Positions 44,396-56,940 of a DNA stretch of 64,000 nucleotides are shown piece after piece; the stretch's first letter is position 1; the number at the start of each line of letters is the position of its first letter. The stretch covers positions 754,021 through 818,020 of the forward strand of contig NW_022098058.1 of assembly GCF_002288925.2 (NCBI RefSeq). Reading direction: 5' to 3'. The position numbers and the translations under genes were made by a program. Source of the DNA: Delphinapterus leucas (taxonomy: Eukaryota; Chordata; Mammalia; Artiodactyla; Monodontidae). Under the pieces are notes generated by a model. That model saw nothing but the letters and a program-made list of their open reading frames with translations, did no database searches and had not been told where the DNA came from.

Positions 44396-44758
44396 ACAGG
44401 GGTAACAGCAAGCACCACAGTGAGAACAGGTGAAGCTTTTTAGAATCACCGAGCGTTTTCAGATGTTCTCTCATTTGGTGGCAGCCTCAACCTGAGCCAT
44501 CCTAGGACATTTAAATACAGAAGCCCTATCTATTTCATGTCTCCTCTCCTCTTCTGAGCCCAGAGAGCCGCCATAACCACATGGTGAGTTGATGGCATCA
44601 AGAATTCACCCAGAAATTCAAATTATTCAGTATTCAGCCATTCTACACGTAGATAAATAGAAAGGCTCAATTCCAGTCAAAGCAAATTGTTTTCATGAAG
44701 GTGGTGGTGGTTATACAGCACTTTAAATTTTTTTATTGTGCACGTAACATAAAATTTA

Positions 44759-44993
44759 CCATCTGAACCTTTTCTTCTTTTTTTTTTTTTTGCGGTACGC
44801 GGGCCTCTCACTGCTGTGGCCTCTCCTGCTGCGGAGCACAGGCTCCGGACGCGCAGGCTCAGCGGCCATGGCTCACGGGACCAGCCGCCCCGCGGCACAT
44901 GGGATCCTCCCGGACCGGGGCACGAACCCGTGTCCCTTGCATCGGCAGGCGGACTCCCAACCACTGCGCCACCAGGGAAGCCCCATCTGAACC
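44759..44993 (-). mobile_element. Young short CHR SINE nested in L1
   Basis: Reverse short-subfamily SINE with repeats ccatctgaacc at 44759-44769 and 44983-44993; the duplicated target is L1 sequence. Confidence 0.93.
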
Positions 44994-45271
44994 ATTTTTA
45001 AGTGTACAGTTCAGTGGTATGAAGTACATTCACATTGTACAACCGTCACCACCATCCAGCCACAGAATTTTTTCTTCATACCCAGCTGGAACTTTGTACC
45101 CATTAAGCAGTAACTCCCCAATCCCTGTTCCCCACAGGGCCTGGTAATCACCATTCAGCTTTCCATCTCTATGAATCTACTATAGGTATCTCATATAAGT
45201 GGAATCGTACTGTATTTGTCGTTCTGGGACTGGCTTATTTCACTTATCACGTAGGGTCTTTTTTATTAACA

Positions 45272-45577
45272 TTCATTAATTTATTTATATTTGGCTGCAT
45301 TGGGTCTTCGTTGCTGTGCATCCGCTTTCTCTAGTTGCGGCGAGCGGGGGCTACTCTTCATGGTGGCACGCGGGCTTCTCACTGTGGTGGCTTCTCTCGT
45401 TGCGGAGCACGGGCTCAGGCGCGGGGGCTTCAGTAGTTGCAGCATGCGGGCTCATTAGTTGTGGCGCATGGGCTTAGTTGCTCCACAGCACGGGGGATCT
45501 TCCCGGACCAGGGCTCAAACCCATGTCCCCTGTACTGGCAGGTGGATTCTTAACCACTGCACCACAAGGGAAGCCCC
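45272..45577 (-). mobile_element. Long CHR-2 SINE nested in the same L1
   Basis: Reverse SINE with tttatttatatttggctgca near the tail and accacaagggaagccc at the head. It is more diverged than its neighbour, so probably older; its target duplication is not clear. Confidence 0.87.
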
Positions 45578-45974
45578 TCATATAGGGCCCTTAAGGTTCA
45601 CCTATACTGTGGCATGTATTAGAATTTCCTTCCTTTTAAGGCTGAACAGTATTCCTTTGTATGTTTACACTACAATAATATTCCTCTGTATGTTTATAGC
45701 ACCCTTCCATGGACAATTGGGCTGCTTCCACCTTTTGGCTACAGCAAATCATGCTGTTAGGACCATGGGTGGACAAATATCTCTTCAAGACCCCACTTTC
45801 AATTCTTTTGGGTATATACCAAGCAGTGGAATTGCTGGATTGTACGGTAATACTATGCTTAATGCTTTAAGGAACTGCCATGTGATTTTCCACAGCAACT
45901 GTAACATTCCCACCAACAGGGCACAAGGGTTCCAATTTCTCCACATCCTCACCAACACTTGCTTTCTGCTTATA

Positions 45975-46110
45975 CAGTACTTTACAGTTTACAAATTATT
46001 ATTACCTCCACTTGACAGATATTTTTAAAAGGCTCAGAGATGTGACGTGACCTGCCCAGGATCACACAGTAAGGAGCCAGGCTGGAGCCTCCTAACTCCT
46101 GGTGCTACAT
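45975..46110 (-). mobile_element. MIR fragment
   Basis: Reverse MIR: cctgcccaggatcacacagt. Confidence 0.55.
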
Positions 46111-46639
46111 TGTCCCCCTGCCACACAGCTACATGTGAGCACTGGCTCCAAATCCAGTCTCACTCTTTCCAGATGTGGGTCTTGCCCCACCATCTACAGA
46201 GCTGTCACCACTCACTCACTTGTCCATCCAGTGAATACTCCCTGAGCATCTACTAGGAGCCAGGCCCTGCCCCAGACCCTCTCAACAGCCCATGTCAATA
46301 AACCTGAACCCACCCAGAACCCCCAAGGGAGCCAAGACTGCCCAACAAAGGAATTCTACCCCACAGGGCCTGGCAGCTGCGATAACATTGTTCCTGGCTT
46401 ATCAGCAGGCTGGGTGGATGGAGACCAGTGGTGCCCATGGCAGGAATCGAGGATGGAGGGGAAGAGAATGGTCTTGACACAAATAAGAAACTTGCCCACG
46501 TGGGAGGTTCCTGGAACACTGCACCCAAGCACCCTCCTCTCCCTGGGAGCCAGGGAAATTGGCACATCCCTTCAGGGTCAAATCATGAGCTCCTAACTGC
46601 AGTGACAGAAAAGGGACTGAGATCTTTTGAAGCCTCCCA

Positions 46640-46850
46640 AATGCCAAGGATGAAGGGAGATGCTTTCATAGGTGTCTTCCCACCTAAACCCTTACAGAAA
46701 CATGTAAGGTAGTTATTCTCTTTATAGGTGAAGAAGCAAGGGCTCAGAGAGGGTGAGTGACTTACCCAAGGTCACACAGCTCATGTATGGCAGAGGCAGG
46801 ATTTGAACAAGATCTGTTGGCACCAAGGCCCTAATGTAGACTACCAACAA
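46640..46850 (-). mobile_element. MIR
   Basis: Reverse MIR: gctcagagagggtgagtgac, ttacccaaggtcacacagct, gcaggatttgaac. Confidence 0.75.
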
Positions 46851-48299
46851 TTCCACACATTACTACCTGTCATTGTTAGAATCTGGGGGAAGACAGAATG
46901 ATGTGGTTTTCACTGACCTGGCTAGAAAATTGCTCCATCCTTGTAAGCCTGGCTACCCAATCAACCAAACAAGTAAACCACAGAGGAAAGTTTTCACGGA
47001 AGAAAGTGAAACTCTGAGGCTGTCAATTCCCTGGCCTTCAGAAGGTCACTCTTCCACTTTCCCTTTTCTCACGGAGTGATGATAATCTGAACCTCTGTCT
47101 CCCTGAGCCGGATGCCCCTGGGTTCTCCCTTCCACCTCCTCCGGGTGTCTGCTCACCATCCCTTACCATCTTGACTTAAGTGAGGCCCCTCCTTCAAGTC
47201 TCTAGAACCAGGCTGTCTCACTTTACAAAATTCAGCTGCAGAAACTATGGAACACAAAGGAAAACTTAACCCGGAAGTCGGACGCATCACAGCTGCTGGG
47301 TTCCATCAACCTTGACTCTCCAGGGAACCCCAAACTTGCCAACTCTTGTAACAGACCCCGGCGTGCCACTGTCTTACAAGGCCCTGGCCACGTCCCCCAG
47401 TGGATGGGGGGTGGGGGTCGCTGCACCGCAACCCCAGGTCCCTCAGGACTTACTCCCCAGCCTGCGGGCATCGCCGCTCAAGGCCCAGAGGGGGCCCTTC
47501 TGGAATGGCCCTGGGCAGAAGGGAGCTGCCCGGCCCCAGGGCATGCCCCACCCTCTGGAGGGGCCCAGGTCCAAGGACCGGTCCATGCAAGGCTGGCTTG
47601 CCTGAATTCCGGGCAACTCTGAAGGGGCCCCCGACCGCGGCCCCTGAGGGAATCAGCTGAGGCCTTCGCTGTGACTGCCCTGCAGCTCCAATCCCCCCCA
47701 CCACCACGGGCCTGCCGCCTCTGCTCCCTCCTAGGACAGACGGGATCCCCAGAGCGCCGCCCTCCATCCGCACACCACCACCCCCGACCCCCTCCCCAAC
47801 CCGTCTCTAACTCTGGGGGCCTGGACTCACCTTGTGTCCGTCAGCACTCACTCCTGGGTGACCTCATGTCGCTCCCTGACCACCGACGACTTCCAACTTT
47901 GCACCCTCCTCTGAGCTCCAGGCCTCTCTCCAGCTGGGACATGTCCACTCAATGTAACAGACTCTCCAGCTGAACCCCTGACCTCTGTTCCTCCAACTCC
48001 CCGCCTGCAACTAACTCCCCTCTGCTCCCCACGCAGAAGGTCACATCTACTATCTGGGTCACGTCACAGTGTGGCCACTTGATCCCACTGTGTACACTGC
48101 GCCCCTCCCCCTCCTCCCGGGGTCCTGCTGCCGCTGCTTGCCTCCCTGCACCTCTCCGAGCCTCTGCTAGACACAGCCCTCAGACGCATCCTTCTATACC
48201 TGCAAGTCACGTGATGGCCCTCCTCTGTTCAACACGCCCCTGGCCGCCATCTCACAGGTCCTGAAAGCTGGGTCCTTGCCGTAGCCTGCGAGGGGCACC

Positions 48300-49130
48300 C
48301 TGCACCCCTCCATCGTCCCTGCCCTGGTCCCCACTATTCAGTCTCCGCCTTGCTCCAAAACCACACCAAGCACAGTCCCACCTCAGGGCCTTTGCACTGG
48401 CTGTGCCCTCTGGCTGGAATTCCAGATCCCACAACTCGCTCCGTCACCTCTTTTAGGCCTTGGCTCAAATGTCACTTTCCCAATGAGGCCATCCCTGGAC
48501 TGCTACTTAAAACTGGACACCCCTTGGGGCTTCCCTGGTGGCACAGCAGTTAAGAATCCACCTGCCAAGGCAGGGGACATGGGTTCGAGCCCTGGTCTGG
48601 GAAGATCCCACATGCCGCGGAGCAACTAAGCCCGTGCGCCACAACTACTGAGCCTGCGAGCCACAACTACTGAAGCCCGTGAGCCTAGAACCCGTGCTGC
48701 ACAACAAGAGAAGCCACCGCAACGAGAAGCTCACGCACCGCAATGAAGAGTAGCCCCTGCTCACCACAACTTGAGAAAGCCCACGCGCAGCAATGAAGGC
48801 CCATCGCAGGCATAAATAAATAAATTCATAAAAAAAAAACAACTGGACACCCTGACACCACCCGCACCAACTCTGCAGCTCCCCAGTCCTACTTCCTGCT
48901 TTTCTGTTTCTTCACAGCACCTATTACTATCCCACACTTTAACCATCTTACTGTTTTAACATCTGTCTCACCACCCTATAATCAGGATATAGGATCCATG
49001 AGGACAGATTTTTGTCTGTTTTGCTCCCTGCTGCATGCTTAGCACCCTGAACAGAGCCTGGCGAATACCAGGTGCTCCACGAATGAATGAATAAAGGAAT
49101 GAATGAATGAATGAATGAATGAATGAATAA
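48300..49130 (+). mobile_element. L2 3' end with GAAT tail, split by a SINE
   Basis: L2-like text (gcctttgcactggctgtgcc, ttggctcaaatgtcactttc) runs to 48,510 and resumes at 48,853. It ends with agcaccctgaacagagcctg and a (GAAT)n tail at 49081-49130. Confidence 0.7.
48511..48852 (+). mobile_element. CHR-2 SINE inserted in an L2
   Basis: Forward SINE with gggcttccctggtggcacag head and aaataaataaattcat tail. Repeats aactggacaccc lie at 48511-48522 and 48841-48852, and L2 sequence continues on both sides. Confidence 0.93.
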
Positions 49131-50064
49131 ACACACAGTCAATATTATTATGCAGTAACTTCATCATCCCATTGTTCTGGGCTCTGAGAAGATTTCTCAG
49201 ATGAGTCTGTTTCATCTATGGAGCAATAGCAAGACAAGGAAAGGAAAGACGACTAGTGATTTTTAAAGATCAGTTTGTATGACTTTCTAGACTATGACAC
49301 TTTGAAAAACAGAGGACCCTGGTCTCACAGTGCCTCGTTACAAGGACAGCAGGAGGAAATTCACTGTGACCCTGAGGCTTAAATGCTCAACTAAGGATGT
49401 TTCCCCAGAAGCTGGGAATGAGGAAAGCTCTGTCCCCACGGGGTCGGAACACAGACGGGTGACAGCTCGAGATTCATCCCATGGCTACAACTCCAAAGGA
49501 CATTTCTCACGGAGCTCTTTAGCAGGTCCAAGCAGATACGCCACCTGGGTGCTTCATATTCTACCAGCCAGAACCAGCTTCTGCGGCCTGGTTGCCATAT
49601 GCTCTCTGGGCTAGAACCTGGGGGAGGTTTTCACCCCTGGCTCCTGGCAGGCAAGGAGGACAGAGTGGTGTGTTCCCAGCAGAAGTCCCAGAATCTAACT
49701 TCATAGCACAAGGCTGCTGCTGCCAGCAGTTCCCTCCCTTCCTCCTTCCTTCCCACCTATCCAATCCATCTGTCTCCACGACCAATTTGGAATTTTTAAA
49801 GGCCAATCTATTTGGTCACTTACATTTTCAAACACAAATTCAATTTGCCCTGTGAGGCGCTGCCAGCTTCCCAGGCCTCAGGACAGCTCCTCCCCCAGCC
49901 CATGTGACCACAGAAGGGGCTTCCACCGTCAAGGCTCCAGGTCCCGCCTGCACCTCCCTGCACAGCCCCAGCCAGGGCTGGGTAACAGCTGGGGGGGGGG
50001 GTGGTCGTTATTGTTGGGGGTGAACACGTGTTGGCATCTCAGAAATCCTCTGGTCCTACCTCCC

Positions 50065-50160
50065 CACTGTACACGTGGGAAAACTGAGACCAAGAGAAGG
50101 GAAGGGACTTGCCCAGGGTCACGTGGCAGGGAGAAGCAAGCCAGCGACCAGGATTTCTTC
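50065..50160 (-). mobile_element. MIR fragment
   Basis: Reverse MIR: gacttgcccagggtcacgtg. Confidence 0.6.
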
Positions 50161-51269
50161 CATGACAGATACGCCTCGCAATTCGCCCTGCGGTCCCCCA
50201 GACATGAAGTGGCTTCTGCTGGCCACGCGGGGAGCTGGGAGCAGGGTGAGGGGCTGGAATCAGGTAGGTACCTTTCACTCATCAGTAAAAAGCTCCGACC
50301 CTGGCAGAGACCTTGGCCGGCGCTGGAGCCATTAAGTAACAGCAGACACATCCAGCTGCCTCCCGCAAAGCCGAAAGTGGCAGAAACGATTTCTCCTCCA
50401 CCCCCTGATGTTGGGCTCCCATCTACGTCAGCTGGAGACACAGTCCTGAGGAAGGACAGACATGCGGCCACGACTCTAATCTAATTGCCTTCCTCCCCAG
50501 GCCAGCCCCTCCCTCCTCGGCCTCTTCTGGCCCCATTGCTCCACCATGCCCCCCACCCCACGCCCACCGCCCGGCCACACACACTGGAAACCTCTAGCTT
50601 TCCTCATCTCCTGCCTCTCTTCGCCCCCGACGCCTCCTGCCCATCTCTTCTGACCCACCTCGGCCGCGCCTTCCTCATCCTGGCCGCCACCACCCCTCCT
50701 CCATGGGGCCTGGGCCCCCGCTCGCCTGCTCTGCAGCGCCAGCCCGGGAGCCCGTCTAAACCATGCACGTGCGCTCCGCAGTGACCCCAAGGGTGGAGAT
50801 AACCGGTCCACCGCCAGATCCTGGAAGGGAAACCGAGTGATCAGACGACCCTGAGTAGTTTAGGGTCTGAAGAATGCGACACAAGACTCTTCCCTTTTCC
50901 TGCTGAGTCACCCATCCAGCCCACCTCAGCCTCTTCTCCCTGGTCTCCTCCACAGCCCTGCACCACTACCTCCCTGACACCCGGCGGTCTCAGGTGCTCT
51001 GGGAAGGGCTCAGCAACCTTCTGGATCTGGAACGTAAATGGCTTCACCGGCTCTAGATTCCTCCAAATAAAACCACCACAAGGCCTGCAAACCTTTGTGT
51101 CACTAGTAGCGGCCGCATTCCACAGCATAAGCTCCACACTTGTAACATCTACCAAGACTCTGTCTTTTTCTCCTACTGATGGGAGTTCCTCTCCCCGAAA
51201 GGAAGGATGGGAGAAAGGGGGAAAAGAGGGGGAAGGATTGGAAGTTCTTTTCTGCCACACTTCAGTCTG

Positions 51270-51650
51270 AATAAGTTTCCGGCTTCAAATCTTCTATGGC
51301 TCCATATCACCCACAGAATAGAGTCCAAATTTTCAATCTGGCTCCCAAGAGCTTTCCCAGCTTTATCCCTCACACTTTGCCCTGACCCACTCACACCCTG
51401 AGTTCTCGGGCACGCTACACTCCTACATGCCCCCAACAGCCAAGCTCAGTCACAACACCAAGACTTTGTGCATGCAGATCCTTCCATTCCTAACGTTTTC
51501 CTCCTCCACTCTCTGCCTGTCAAACACCTGCTCATCCTCCAAGGACCATCTCAGATGCCCCCTCCTCCAGGAAGTCACCCTGATTTCCATGGGCAGAACC
51601 AACTGTTCTATCCTCTGTGTCTCCACAGGGCCATTATTTATGGATATGAG
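51270..51650 (+). mobile_element. L2-like LINE fragment
   Basis: tctatggctccatatcaccc, ctcccaagagctttcccagc and gccccctcctccaggaagtc follow the L2 3' pattern. Confidence 0.6.
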
Positions 51651-52025
51651 CATGTGACTGCCTCCCTGACACCCCGGGACATCTCCCTGAGGTGTGTGTG
51701 GGGGGTGCCAAACTGGGTATCACTTCCAGAATGGCCATCCTGAGGCTCGTCCATGGCGCCTTGCTTCCAAACATCAAACCTGACTTAGAGAAAGAATCCA
51801 CAAAGAAAATTCAGGACAACAGCCACAGGAATGGACAAGGCTGAACACATTTGTGGGTCTAAATTGAGAACCACAAATGAAGATTTAGGGCCACACAATT
51901 CAAAACCTGGACCCCTGGAGGGGTTCAGCCGTAATCACAGGCCCCAGAGCAGGAAGGGGGGACTTCAGATATCATGTGCTCCAAACTTCTCACTTATTTG
52001 CCCCTTTTATTTACCTTCCCTACCT

Positions 52026-52049
52026 TATCTATCTATCTATCTATCTATA
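52026..52049. repeat. (CTAT)n microsatellite
   Basis: Roughly six ctat units, just upstream of the L1. Confidence 0.95.
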
Positions 52050-52124
52050 AAGGAAATACCCTGATGCTGTGGAAAAAAATCAAACCTACAAAAGATTAAA
52101 AGTTAAAAATTAATAGACCCGCCC

Positions 52125-53010
52125 CACCCATGAAAAAATGCTCAACACCACTAATCATCAGGGAAAAGCAAACCAAAACCACAAAGAGATATCACTTCAC
52201 ACCTGTCAGAATGGCCATTATTAAAAAGACAATAAATAACAAGCATTGGCGAGGATGTGGGGAAAAAGAAACCCTTGTGCACTGTTGGTAGGAATGGAAA
52301 TAGGTGCAGCCACTGTGGAAAATGGTATGGAGATTGCTCAAAATATTAAAAATAGAACCACCATATGATCCAGCAATTCCATTCCTGGGCATTTATCCAA
52401 AGAAAATGAAAATGTTAATTAGAAAAGATATATGCACTCTATGTTCATGTCAGCATTATATACAATAGCTAAGATATGGAAGCAACCTAAGTGTCCACTG
52501 ATAGATGAATGGATAAAGAAGACGTGGTAAACATATACAATGGAATATTACTCAGCCATAAAAGAGAATAAAATCTTGCCATTTGCAGCAACATGGATGG
52601 ACCTAGAGAGTATTACACTAAGTGAAATAAGTCAGACAGAGAAAGACAAATACTGTATTCTTTCACTTATATGTAGAATCTAAAAAACAAAAGAAATGAG
52701 CAAACATAACAAAACAGAAACAGTTATAGATACACAGAACAAAGAGGTGGTTGCCAGAGGAGAGGTAGTTGAAATAGGTGAGGAAGATTAAGAGGTACAA
52801 ACTTCCGGCTGCAAAATAAATGAGTCACACGAGTCACGGTATGAAATGTACAGTGAGGGGAACATAGTCAATTACTAAGTAATGTCTTTGTAATATCCTA
52901 ACTAGACTTATGGTGGTGATCATTTTGAAATGTATAAGAAAAAAATCACTATGTTGTGTAACAGGAACTAACATAGTGTTGTAAGTCAACTATACCTGAA
53001 AAACAAACAA
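52125..53010 (+). mobile_element. L1 3' fragment (ORF2 C-terminus plus 3'UTR)
   Basis: The ORF2 end is recognisable from ctcaacaccactaatcatca through the SCWW-like and [12 protein letters not shown] region, degraded by stops, followed by a 3'UTR ending near 53,005. It is old and 5'-truncated. Confidence 0.85.
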
Positions 53011-53014
53011 GCAA

Positions 53015-53385
53015 ACTCATAGAGAAAGAGATCAGATTTGTGGTTACCACAGGCAGGGGAAGGGCGGAGGGGGAACTGGATGAAGGTGATCAAAAGATAC
53101 GAACTCCCAGTGATAAGTACTAGGGATGTAATGTACAACATGATAAATACAATTACCACTGCTGTATGTTAAATACGAAAGCTGTTAAGAGAGTGTTAAG
53201 AATCCCATGAGTTCTCATCAAAAAAAATTTTTTTCTTTAATTCTGTATTTGTATGAGATGATGTATGTTCACTATGCTTATTATAATAAGCATTTCACGG
53301 TGTAGGTAAGTCAAATCATTATTCTATACACCTTAAACAGTGCTGTATGTCAATTATATCTCAACAAAACTGGAAGAAGAACAAA
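53015..53385 (+). mobile_element. Second L1 3'UTR in tandem
   Basis: Immediately after the previous L1 end, a second 3'UTR-like sequence runs from gtggttaccacaggcagggg to atctcaacaaaactgg. It may be an independent insertion or a tandem duplicate. Confidence 0.7.
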
Positions 53386-53999
53386 GAAAAAATTAATGGT
53401 CCCCACCTCCAATGTCCATATATAATTTATATATAGATCTGCATATAAATGTACGTGACCTTAGAGCTTTTATTATATTTTTACTAAATGAGATACTATA
53501 AATATTGCTCAGCACCTTTTATTAAAAACAAACTATATCATGGATCTCCTTCTGGGTCAGCACACATAGTTTTACCCTGTTCATTTTTTTACTGTTGTAG
53601 CAAATTTTACATTTATGTACACTTACCAGGGTTAAGTCCAGGCACCAAGCTTGATACCAATAACAGAGAAATGACTGAAATATTGTTCATGAGTCTTTTG
53701 CTTTTATTGTTAATCATTTTTAGTTGGGCAGGTTTTTTTCTTGCTGTTTTATTGAAATAGAACATGCGCCATAATAATGCACAAATTTAAAACACACAGC
53801 TCAGTGAATTTTCACAAAGTAAAGGCACCCACGTGACCAACCGTCCGTTCAAGGACAGAATGCGACCAGATCCCAAAGCCCTCTCGCGCCTCTTTTTGGT
53901 AACCACTCCCCTGACTTGTAACACCAAAGCTCAGTTGGCCTGTTATTGAACTTTACACACTTGAATTTATACGACAGGGACTTAGCGTTAGTCATCTCA

Positions 54000-54298
54000 G
54001 GCTGCCGTCACACTAGCCTGGTGGCTTACACAACAGACATTTATCTCCCACAGTTCTGGAGGCTGGCAGTCCGAGATGCGGGTGCCAGCATGGTGGGCTC
54101 TGGTGAGGACTCTCTCCCTGGTGTGCAGACATCTCCGCTGTATATTCACATGGTGGAGAGAGAAGGGGGGCAAGCTCTCTGGTCTCATCTTTCAAGGGCA
54201 CTAATCCCATCATGGGAGCTCTAACCTCATGACCTCATTGAATACTAATCACCTCCTCAAGGCCCCACCTCCAAATACCATCACATGAGCATGGCTGA
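54000..54298 (-). mobile_element. MLT1-like LTR, reverse, within an L1
   Basis: Reverse landmarks: ggtggcttacacaacagaca, cacagttctggaggctggca, aaggccccacctccaaatac. It interrupts the reverse L1 fragment. Confidence 0.72.
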
Positions 54299-54330
54299 TG
54301 CTTCCATGAACGGATCTGGGCCTCTTTTGC

Positions 54331-54576
54331 GTCTGGCTTTTTTTAAATTAATTAATTATTTATTTATTTGGCTGCATCCGGTCTTAGTTGTGGCGCTCTG
54401 TATCTTCGTTGCAGTGCAGGGGCTTCTCTCTAGCTGTGTTGCGCTAGAACACCCGAGCTTAGTTATCCCGCGGCATGTGGGATCTTAGTTCCCCGACCAG
54501 GGATAGAACCCGTGTCCCCTGCATTGGAAAGCGGATTCTCAACCACTGGACCACCAGGGAAGTCCGTGTCTGGCTT
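54331..54576 (-). mobile_element. CHR-type SINE with duplication
   Basis: Reverse SINE with an AT-rich tail (ttaattaattatttattt) and head accaccagggaagtcc. Repeats gtctggctt lie at 54331-54339 and 54568-54576. Confidence 0.9.
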
Positions 54577-54710
54577 CTTTTACACAACATTACACTTGTA
54601 AGAATTATCCCTGGTATCTCAGCCCCATCCATCTTTAACATTTCATTGCATCCCGTTGTAGGGATGTACTGTGATGTATTCAACCATTCTCCTCTTGATG
54701 GACTCCCAAA

Positions 54711-54957
54711 CTGTTTCCTATTTTTTTTTACTTTTTTTTTTTTTTTTTTTTCGGTACGCGGGCATCTCACTGTTGTGGCCTCTCCCGTTGCGGAGCACAG
54801 GTTCCAGACGCGCAGGCTCAGCGGCCATGGCTCACGGGCCCAGCCGCTCCGCGGCATGTGGGATCTTCCCGGACCGGGGCACAAACCCGTGTCCCCTGCA
54901 TCGGCAGGCGGACTCTCAACCACTGGGCCACCAGGGAAGCCCTGTTTCCTATTTTTT
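54711..54957 (-). mobile_element. Young short CHR SINE with 16-bp duplication
   Basis: Reverse short-subfamily SINE at 54727-54941 with a long T-run. Repeats ctgtttcctatttttt lie at 54711-54726 and 54942-54957, inside older L1 sequence. Confidence 0.94.
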
Positions 54958-55139
54958 GCAAGTACGAAAAGCATTGTGATTTTTTATGTAAAAATCCTTA
55001 TACATATGCCTGCATTGGCGTGTTTCCACGTGTTAAATGATTAGAAATAGAACTGTTGTAACTACCTCGCTTCACACACAGACGCCAGGACTCGGGGAAA
55101 ACGTGAACACCTCAATGTTTCAGTGGGTGCCCCCCCAGG

Positions 55140-55235
55140 TTCACTGTGGGTGACCTCTCCAAGGTCACACTGAGTGAGTAGTCTGTCCAAGGTCACAGTG
55201 AGCGAACGGCAGAGGCAGGGCTCGCAGCACACTTC
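55140..55235 (-). mobile_element. MIR fragment
   Basis: Reverse MIR: tctgtccaaggtcacagtga, ggcagaggcagggctc. Confidence 0.55.
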
Positions 55236-56744
55236 CCTAACCTCCCATGCCCTGCCCCGTGGAGTCCACACAGTCTCCATGGACTTCATTTCATTGAAAA
55301 TATTCACTTGGAATTATTTATGCACACAACTTCTTGGAATCCCAAACATGCCTCAGGCCAGTTTCCTGACTGACACTAGAGCTGACAGCGCAGAGAGAAA
55401 ACACTGCTGTTCCTTTATTAAAAGCAAATCAGGCAGCCGAACAGTACAACCTCTTAACCATTTTGCGTTTGTCTGACTTCATGCCTGACAGGATCTAAAG
55501 CAAAAGACTTGGACCTCTGGTTAATGGTAGGGGTTGAGGAGACGAACAGACATAGACGGAGATTCTGAAAGTTCACCGTGTTCCTTTTCAAGGTCAGGAC
55601 ATTGGGGGATTTTTCAGATTTCTCCGCTTTCTTTTCCTTCGCCTCGCACCACTGTGGAGTAAGAGAATCGAATTTCCAAGGGATATTTTTCTAACTAAAC
55701 ATAAGCCTGTGCCACTATAAACACAGGGCTGTTGGGTTTTGTTTCTTATTTTAATAATAATTTATGTCCTATTTCAGCAATGGTCAAGGGAATAAAACTT
55801 TAAGAGAGAGGGAGAGAAAGACTGGATTAGTGCAAATCTCAAACCAAGCACACAACTCAAAAGGCTTCATATTCAGACTCAGAACTGAGAAGCTCACATC
55901 TCTGGCAACACACACCCTCACCCCTTCTCATCTCCTACAGCTCATTTCCCATCAACAAGTCTAATGGGAAAGGGAACAAAAGGTCCGGCCCAGGACAAGT
56001 GTTAGTATTTATTCCAACAACACCTGGGAAACCTCTTGGAACTCACTGCCACCATCCCTGTCCTGAGTCCCAGGGTCCCTCTGGTCAGGCAGCAGGGCTC
56101 TGCTGCTCAAGAGAGAAGGCATCTTCCCTCCATTCACTGGGAAGACACCATTCCAAAGCTTCCAAGGAAAACGAACTGGTTCCGGGAGCTGTGGAATGGT
56201 GCATGCAGACCAAGGTGGTAAGGAGTCTCCTGTGGAAAATACGGGGAATCGGGGGATGCAAAGAGCCGGCCCCATGGTGACCTTGCCATCCTCCGTCTCC
56301 TTGCAAGAGCAAAAGCAAGCAGATGAGCCAAAGCTTGGATCTGAACTTTAAACGTGACCCCAGCAGGTTCTGTCCTCCTGCTCTGGGCTTCAGTGTCTCT
56401 GCTTGTGAGGTAAGGCTTAGCTAGTCCAGGCAAAGGGGACCTCCAGAAACTGCCCCCTCTCTCCCTAAAAATGTATTATACAGACCAGAGGTAGGAGAGA
56501 AATAAAAAAGACTGATCAAGCTGAAGTTTGATGCAGAGGGTCTTTGGGACCATTCTGGCAAAAAGCCTGTTTGTGGATGGATCATTTCAACTCCCAGGCT
56601 CTCAGCTCCCCTGGACCAGCCACAGGCAGCCACTGCCCGGGACTCAGGGATGGAGAAACAGCTTCTCCACAAACAGTGATCACGCCCCCACCAAGTCCCT
56701 GCCTGTGAAGAACTAATGTGATAGAAAGGAGTGGGGGCCAGGTG

Positions 56745-56900
56745 CCTCACATGCATCAGCTCACTGAGTCCTCACTACACCCTAGTGAGGTGGGAACTAC
56801 CATTATCCCCATTTTAGAGATAAGGAAACTGAGGCACAGGGAGAGAACTGACTTGATCAAGTCCTGCAGGTGGGAAGTGGCAGGGTATGACTCGAATATG
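56745..56900 (-). mobile_element. MIR
   Basis: Reverse MIR: ccattttagagataaggaaa, ctgaggcacagggagagaac. Confidence 0.75.
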
Positions 56901-56940
56901 GGTTTCTCTGACTCTCACAACCTTCTCATTCATAGGATTT

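Larger units (their letters stand above)
44735..45965 (-). mobile_element. Old L1 3' fragment, reverse, split by two SINEs
   Basis: Reverse-oriented L1 sequence (for example tttgggtatataccaagcag and gtgattttccacagcaactg) is visible at 44735-44770, 44994-45270 and 45580-45965. The gaps are two CHR SINEs. The longest open piece carries the antisense of the ORF2 end. Confidence 0.78.
53745..55060 (-). mobile_element. Old L1 fragment, reverse, split by a MaLR LTR and two SINEs
   Basis: Pieces at about 53745-53990, 54577-54726 and 54958-55060 read as one reverse L1-type 3' region (ttttattgaaatagaacatg; tttcattgcatcccgttgta). A MaLR LTR (54000-54298) and SINEs at 54340-54567 and 54727-54941 interrupt it. 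Confidence 0.6.

Noticed and set aside
49852..50484. A 210-codon open frame on the plus strand (and a 180-codon one opposite)
   Set aside because: GC-rich sequence with MIR remnants; no domain or family resemblance, and open on both strands, as expected by composition.
53275..53292. Perfect 18-bp palindrome tgcttattataataagca
   Set aside because: Lies within an L1 3'UTR and is all A/T at its centre; likely incidental.
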